From Lachnospiraceae bacterium (GTDB taxonomy: Bacteria > Bacillota > Clostridia > Lachnospirales > Lachnospiraceae): 64,000 nucleotides of DNA. Of this stretch, positions 59,941 through 64,000 are shown piece by piece. A model generated the notes under the pieces. It did not search any database. It was not told the origin of the DNA and saw nothing but the letters and a program-made list of their open reading frames with translations. Each line of letters starts with the position of its first letter. Within the stretch, counting starts at the first letter, position 1. Where the stretch lies: positions 1 to 64,000 of the forward strand of contig CAJTBO010000024.1 in assembly GCA_910573755.1 (NCBI GenBank). Direction: 5' to 3'. A program made the translations under genes and the position numbers.

Positions 59941-60626
59941 ATCGTGTGTCCAGGCAATATAAAAACAAGATTGCCGTAGACCGGATATCCTTAAAACTCC
60001 ATAAAGGAGTCCACGGTCTGCTGGGTGCCAACGGCGCCGGAAAAACCACCCTTATGAGAATGCTCTGCGGCATACTGAAACCCACAGGAGGCACTATCAC
60101 CTTTGACGGTATCGATGTCAGCGAGGAATCATATCGCGCCATTTTAGGCTACCTGCCTCAGGATTTCGGTTACTACCCGGAGTTCTCCGCAGCGGACTTT
60201 CTGCTCTACCTCGCCGCCCTCAAGGGTATCCCCAAGGACAGGGCAAAGCGAAAGACAAGGGAACTGCTGGAACTGGTCTCCCTCTCCGATGTATCCCGTA
60301 AAAAGATCAAAACCTTTTCCGGCGGTATGAAGCAGAGGCTCGGTATTGCGCAGGCTCTGCTGAACGATCCCAAGCTCCTGATCCTGGATGAACCCACTGC
60401 AGGACTGGACCCCAAAGAGCGGGTGCGCTTCCGCAATCTGATTGAAGAACTCGGCAAAGACAATATCGTTCTGCTGTCCACCCATATCGTCTCTGATATC
60501 GAGCATATTGCGGATCAGGTACTGATCATGAAAGACGGCCAGCTTATCTATCAGGGAAAGTGGGAGGAAACCCGGGAAGATCTGGAAACATTTTATTTAA
60601 ATCAATTTGAAACAAAACAGGAATGA
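59925..60626 (+). CDS. ABC transporter ATP-binding protein
   Basis: The 233-residue ATPase has Walker A GANGAGKTTLMRMLCGI, signature FSGGMKQRLGIAQA, Walker B LLILDEPTAGLDP and switch His in LLSTHIVSDIEH. CAGGAGG lies directly upstream of ATG 59925, the start chosen over the longer frame. It pairs with the following permease. Confidence 0.93.
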   Translation: MELIIDRVSRQYKNKIAVDRISLKLHKGVHGLLGANGAGKTTLMRMLCGILKPTGGTITFDGIDVSEESYRAILGYLPQDFGYYPEFSAADFLLYLAALKGIPKDRAKRKTRELLELVSLSDVSRKKIKTFSGGMKQRLGIAQALLNDPKLLILDEPTAGLDPKERVRFRNLIEELGKDNIVLLSTHIVSDIEHIADQVLIMKDGQLIYQGKWEETREDLETFYLNQFETKQE

Positions 60627-60669
60627 ACAGGAAATGCTCATCTGTTTAACAGAAAATGGAGACTGACTT

Positions 60670-61881
60670 ATGAATAATCTGAACATACTCTATCGATACG
60701 AACTGAAAAAAATCACCGGAAGAAAACTCTTCTGGATCACCTTACTTCTCTGCCTTCTCACCATCATCTCCGTCCCGGCATTGTCGTTGACCGGTAAATA
60801 TTATGTAGACGGAGTGTTTGCCGACACCCACTATCATATGTTTCTGGTGGATCAGGCCTACGAAAAAGCACTGTCCGGCAGAGCCATTGATCAGACTTTA
60901 CTGAAAGAAACCTTAACAGCCTATCGGAAAATTCAGGATCCGGAAGGCAGATATACTCTTACCGATGAATATCAGACTTATGCCCGTCCTTACTCTGCGA
61001 TCTATCAAATACTCTGCTGGTGGGGCAACAAAGATTCTTTGAAAGATGTCATCGCCTGGGCGCCGGACGAAACCGCCTTTTATGAGGCGAGAGAAGATTC
61101 TTTAAAAGCCTATTGGCAAAGCTATTTTCTGACAGAAACCGAAAAAACATTCTGGGAAGAGAAAGAAGCCGGGATACAGACGCCTTTTACCTATTTTTAC
61201 CATGAAGGCTATAGTATGCTGACAAAATCTTTTAACACCCTGAATATATTGATGCCTCTTTTTATCATGATAAGCCTATCCGGCGTATTTACCATAGAAC
61301 ACACAAGGCGGACGGACCAGCTGGTACTTACCAGTTCCAACGGAAAAAACACGGTTTATTTTGCAAAAATTCTGGCAGGCGTCACCGTTTCTTTCCTCTG
61401 CTGCGCCCTTATGATACTTGCCTCTGCCGTATTTTCCCTGAGCTTCTACGGCACCGAAGGATATTCCATGCAGATACAGGTCACACCCTACCCTGTTTCC
61501 TATCCCATGACGATAGGAGCAAGCTGCCTTATTATGTGCGGGATCGCACTGATCCTCTCCGTTTTGATCAGCATTATGATCATGATCCTGTCCGAGATCC
61601 TGCGCAGCCGCACAGCCGCCATGGCACTCTCTACCGCTGCCATAATCGCCGCTATGATCTGCAATGTACCGCCACAATACCGAACAGCCTCACAGATATG
61701 GGACTGGCTCCCGTTTTCCTTCCTGAATATCTGGAATGTCTTTGACGTGAGAACCGTCCCCATATTCGGACACTGTCTGGTCTCCTGGCAGATCATGCCG
61801 GTGATCTATCTTCTGTTCGCTGTCCTGATCACAGCAGGCGGGAAACACGTTTATCAGAAATATCAGGTATCGGGGAGATAG
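60670..61881 (+). CDS. ABC-2-type permease
   Basis: The 403-residue membrane protein has one N-terminal helix (KLFWITLLLCLLTIISVPAL), a large outer loop of about 150 residues (residues 35-185) and five C-terminal helices with the FTIEHTRRTDQLVLTSSNGK loop typical of ABC-2 permeases that handle peptides or lipids. GGAG precedes the ATG. The large outer loop is unusual compared with the compact permeases at 37193-38818. Confidence 0.85.
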   Translation: MNNLNILYRYELKKITGRKLFWITLLLCLLTIISVPALSLTGKYYVDGVFADTHYHMFLVDQAYEKALSGRAIDQTLLKETLTAYRKIQDPEGRYTLTDEYQTYARPYSAIYQILCWWGNKDSLKDVIAWAPDETAFYEAREDSLKAYWQSYFLTETEKTFWEEKEAGIQTPFTYFYHEGYSMLTKSFNTLNILMPLFIMISLSGVFTIEHTRRTDQLVLTSSNGKNTVYFAKILAGVTVSFLCCALMILASAVFSLSFYGTEGYSMQIQVTPYPVSYPMTIGASCLIMCGIALILSVLISIMIMILSEILRSRTAAMALSTAAIIAAMICNVPPQYRTASQIWDWLPFSFLNIWNVFDVRTVPIFGHCLVSWQIMPVIYLLFAVLITAGGKHVYQKYQVSGR

Positions 61882-61918
61882 GCTGTTGTGCCAAAATGCT
61901 TTCTTTCCTGACGGTATC

Positions 61919-62482
61919 CTATTTTGCCCTGTGCTCCGCAAGCAGCCGGTCCCTTACCTCCGTCAGCGCAAATCCCAGCAGATTGGTTCCCCGCCATTTC
62001 AGCGGGCATTCGGCGTCCGGATTAGCCTTTCCCATACCGATCCCCCAGATCCGGTCCCTCGGGCTTGCCTCCACCAGTATCCTGTTTTTTGTCCCCAGAA
62101 GAAAATCCAACAGGTCCGGATTCTGGGAAAACTTTGCCATATTTCCCTTTTTGACGATCTCATAGCAGGCCCCGTCCCAGACTTCCTTATCAAACCCTGA
62201 CACTGCCCGTCCGAAGCTTTTCATCTCCTTCGGATGGGAAGCCTTCATGATTTCCGCAAGCATTGTCTCATCCCCGAACATTCTTGCCTTCTCCGCCATC
62301 ATAAACTGCTCCGCACAGCTGTATTCCACATCCTCCACCCTGAAACCGCATTTCCACCACTGGCTGAAACACGCCTCATTGATATGACCGTCCGCCGCCG
62401 GCGTATGCCCCCAGAAAAACAGGAATTTAAAGTGTTCCCCCGCATTGTAAGCTTTTTTCAGATCCTCCAGATTGTAAATCAT
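61919..62482 (-). CDS. NADAR-family N-glycosidase-like protein
   Basis: The 187-residue protein starts MIYNLEDLKKAYNAGEHFKF and has the NADAR/YbiA signature: FWGHTPAADGHINEACFSQW, VEYSCAEQFMMAEKARMFGD, SPRDRIWGIGMG. Relatives hydrolyse riboflavin-pathway intermediates or remove ADP-ribose; this one shows the usual active-site residues of the family as I know it. AAAGGAG precedes ATG 62482. It is convergent with the ABC permease. Confidence 0.88.
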   Translation of the reverse strand: MIYNLEDLKKAYNAGEHFKFLFFWGHTPAADGHINEACFSQWWKCGFRVEDVEYSCAEQFMMAEKARMFGDETMLAEIMKASHPKEMKSFGRAVSGFDKEVWDGACYEIVKKGNMAKFSQNPDLLDFLLGTKNRILVEASPRDRIWGIGMGKANPDAECPLKWRGTNLLGFALTEVRDRLLAEHRAK

Positions 62483-62801
62483 AAGCGCTCCTTTCTTTCC
62501 CGCATTGTACAACGATCTTCCGGCTTCCCGCGGTCCGGATCGTGCCATGCTCTTTTATTCCTTATGTTATATTATATATTTTTGTTCTCCGTGCAAATCC
62601 GTCCCGCTCTTATATTTATCATTTTGATATTATCATTTTGGATATATTATATAAAAGACACTGCTGTTTGTCAATACGGTATTTCCAAAGATATTATCAG
62701 AGGGGATATGCGTTTTTTGATTTTCATGAGGACAAACGCTTCTGGACAAGTGCGCTTTGTTCGTGTTAGTATAGGGAAAATGACAGGACGGTAATGGGAA
62801 T
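62483..62801. other. Intergenic region before the second two-component system
   Basis: AT-rich sequence with a short direct repeat (TATCATTTTGATAT and TATCATTTTGGATAT, about 62616-62645). A promoter for the downstream response regulator is likely within it, but no unambiguous -35/-10 pair is seen. No gene is supported. Confidence 0.4.
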
Positions 62802-63470
62802 ATGCTTAAAATCATGATAATCGAAGATGACCCGGCTATCCGGGAGGAATTGACACTGCTCCTGAAAAACGAGGGGTATACGCCTCTGGCAATCACGGAG
62901 TTTACAGATATACCGGGGCAGGCAGCGCGTGAACGCCCGGACCTTATTCTTTTGGACATCGGCCTGCCCGGACGGGATGGCTTTTCACTGTGCGGCGCGC
63001 TGCGGAAAGCGGCTCCCTCGCCGGTGATCTTTGTCACCAGCCGGGATGCCGGTGCAGACGAGGTGCGGGCGCTGAGTCTGGGCGGGGATGACTACATCAC
63101 CAAGCCATACAGTGTACCCGTTCTGCTGGCCCGGATCAAAGCGGTTCTGCGCCGGGGCGGCGGCGGATCGGAGCAGACTGATTTGCTGGAGGCCGGTGGA
63201 CTGCGATTGAGCCTGACAAAAGGGGTTGTGTCGTCCGGCGAAAAAGCCGTAGAACTCAGCCGGAATGAACTGCAAATTCTGGCCGGCCTGATGGTTCATA
63301 CCGGACAAATCGTTTCCCGGGCCGATCTGATCGACGCCCTGTGGGACAACCAAATCTACATTGACGACAACACCCTCAGCGTGAATATGACCCGGCTGCG
63401 GGGAAAGCTGGCGGAGATCGGCCTGCCTGATGCCATCAGGACCCGGCGTGGAATGGGGTATCAGCTATGA
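62802..63470 (+). CDS. OmpR-family response regulator
   Basis: The 222-residue protein has a receiver domain (IIEDDPAIREELTLLLKNEG, Asp in LILLDIGLPGRDG, ITKPYSVPVLLARIKAV) and a winged helix (ELSRNELQILAGLMVHTGQI, RGMGYQL end). Codons are more GC-ending than in neighbouring genes. It overlaps the following kinase gene by ATGA. Confidence 0.9.
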   Translation: MLKIMIIEDDPAIREELTLLLKNEGYTPLAITEFTDIPGQAARERPDLILLDIGLPGRDGFSLCGALRKAAPSPVIFVTSRDAGADEVRALSLGGDDYITKPYSVPVLLARIKAVLRRGGGGSEQTDLLEAGGLRLSLTKGVVSSGEKAVELSRNELQILAGLMVHTGQIVSRADLIDALWDNQIYIDDNTLSVNMTRLRGKLAEIGLPDAIRTRRGMGYQL

Positions 63471-64000
63471 CACTGCGTGAATTTTTGTCAGACCGGCTGG
63501 GGCGTATTGCACTCTGGATGATTTGCGCCGGACTGGCGGCTGTGTTCCTCTGTGCCACCGGAACACAGCCGGGGATTCTGGCGATTTTGCTGATTGTGTT
63601 TCTGATGGTTTTCCTGACCGTGAATTTGTTTGATTTCTTTCAGCAGCGCGCCCGCCTTCTGGAATTGAAATCTATTCTGGACGGCCTGGACCGTAAATAC
63701 CTGTTTACGGAGTGCGTTCCGCAGCCAAAAGGACTTTATGAACGGCGGCTCTTTGACCTGGTCCGCAGAGCCGGCCGCGCTATGAACGGCGCGGTATCCG
63801 ACGCCCGGGCATCCCAGCGGGAGTACCGGGAATATGTGGAACGCTGGGTGCATGAGATCAAGGCTCCCATCACCGCTTCCCGCCTCATCTGCCGGGAGTT
63901 GGACGGGGACATCCGCCGGAAACTCACAGCGGAACTCAGTCAAATCGAAGCCCATGTAGAGCGGGCCCTGTTCTATGCGCGGGCGGAAAACCCGGAGCAA
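63467..64000 (+). CDS. Sensor histidine kinase, cut by the window edge
   Basis: The frame is open to the last base (178 codons seen). It starts MTLREFLSDRLGRIALWMIC, has two close membrane helices (about 14-33 and 38-60) with almost no outer loop, and an H-box region REYVERWVHEIKAPITASRL. The short-loop layout is that of BceS-type kinases, which usually take their signal from an ABC transporter; that transporter may lie beyond the window. Confidence 0.85.
   Translation, partial: MTLREFLSDRLGRIALWMICAGLAAVFLCATGTQPGILAILLIVFLMVFLTVNLFDFFQQRARLLELKSILDGLDRKYLFTECVPQPKGLYERRLFDLVRRAGRAMNGAVSDARASQREYREYVERWVHEIKAPITASRLICRELDGDIRRKLTAELSQIEAHVERALFYARAENPEQ

Overview
The window looks like a chromosomal segment of a Lachnospiraceae-type member of the Clostridia. 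The basis is gene content, since I could not run a search: a SCIFF peptide with its radical SAM maturase, a fused SecDF, an Rpn-type nuclease family, an EFR1-type ferredoxin remnant, and the housekeeping order priA-def-fmt-(YugP protease)-rsmB-rlmN-prpC-prkC-rsgA typical of Firmicutes. Strong AGGAGG-type ribosome sites and TTGACA/TATAAT promoters fit. No rRNA, tRNA, CRISPR array or complete insertion sequence was found.

Layout. 1-3230 is a worn accessory stretch: a ParE/Phd toxin-antitoxin pair, a decayed antitoxin-like gene, a truncated ORF and a DUF819 permease that has lost its middle. 3324-8184 holds an Ala/Glu/Lys-repeat secreted protein, a B-box-like membrane protein, an XRE regulator facing a 49-residue protein across a shared operator, and a zinc-ribbon/ECF-sigma/transmembrane fusion preceded by a 50-residue gene. 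8225-10435 has an IS91-like transposase remnant and a PucR-type regulator. 10443-23494 (all minus) is the housekeeping block: ribosome GTPase, PASTA kinase and phosphatase, rRNA methyltransferases, protease, formyltransferase, deformylase, PriA and MurE. 23844-33952 (minus) has an Rpn nuclease, RecJ with a coiled insert, SecDF, the SCIFF pair, a metY remnant and an alpha-glucosidase.

34464-38818 (plus) is a two-component system followed by a three-gene bacteriocin/antibiotic-type ABC exporter whose promoter carries four tandem 11-bp repeats. 38868-41479 is a BlaR1/BlaI-type pair with its own promoter and dyad. 41702-46743 is AT-rich and decayed: an internally deleted EFR1 ferredoxin, a YhcG-type nuclease, Cys-rich RiPP-like precursors, a GNAT/YoaP-like protein, a deleted zinc-ribbon gene, a thioesterase and a second Rpn protein. 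47006-50696 carries a UbiA-like membrane protein, a DUF1624 acyltransferase and an agr-type sensor kinase beside a response regulator that has lost its 5' end. 51257-56286 is a tight three-gene operon (rifampin-phosphotransferase-like ATP-grasp/PEP enzyme, adenylate-forming enzyme, GNAT protein) of unknown product. 57057-62482 has a CorC/HlyC protein, an ECF sigma - membrane protein - ABC exporter operon and a NADAR protein. 62802-64000 is a second two-component system cut by the window edge.

Two kinds of dispersed non-coding element stand out. One is a modular repeat ending in CGGAACTGGAATAGGA that supplies the ribosome-binding region of fmt, secDF and blaI and is preceded by variable hairpins. 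The other is a set of clusters of short-loop hairpins at about 30, 1603, 5788, 24884 and 56910. Several genes (DUF819 permease, EFR1 ferredoxin, zinc-ribbon protein, LytTR regulator) keep one or both ends but lack internal or N-terminal sequence, which points to ongoing deletional decay.
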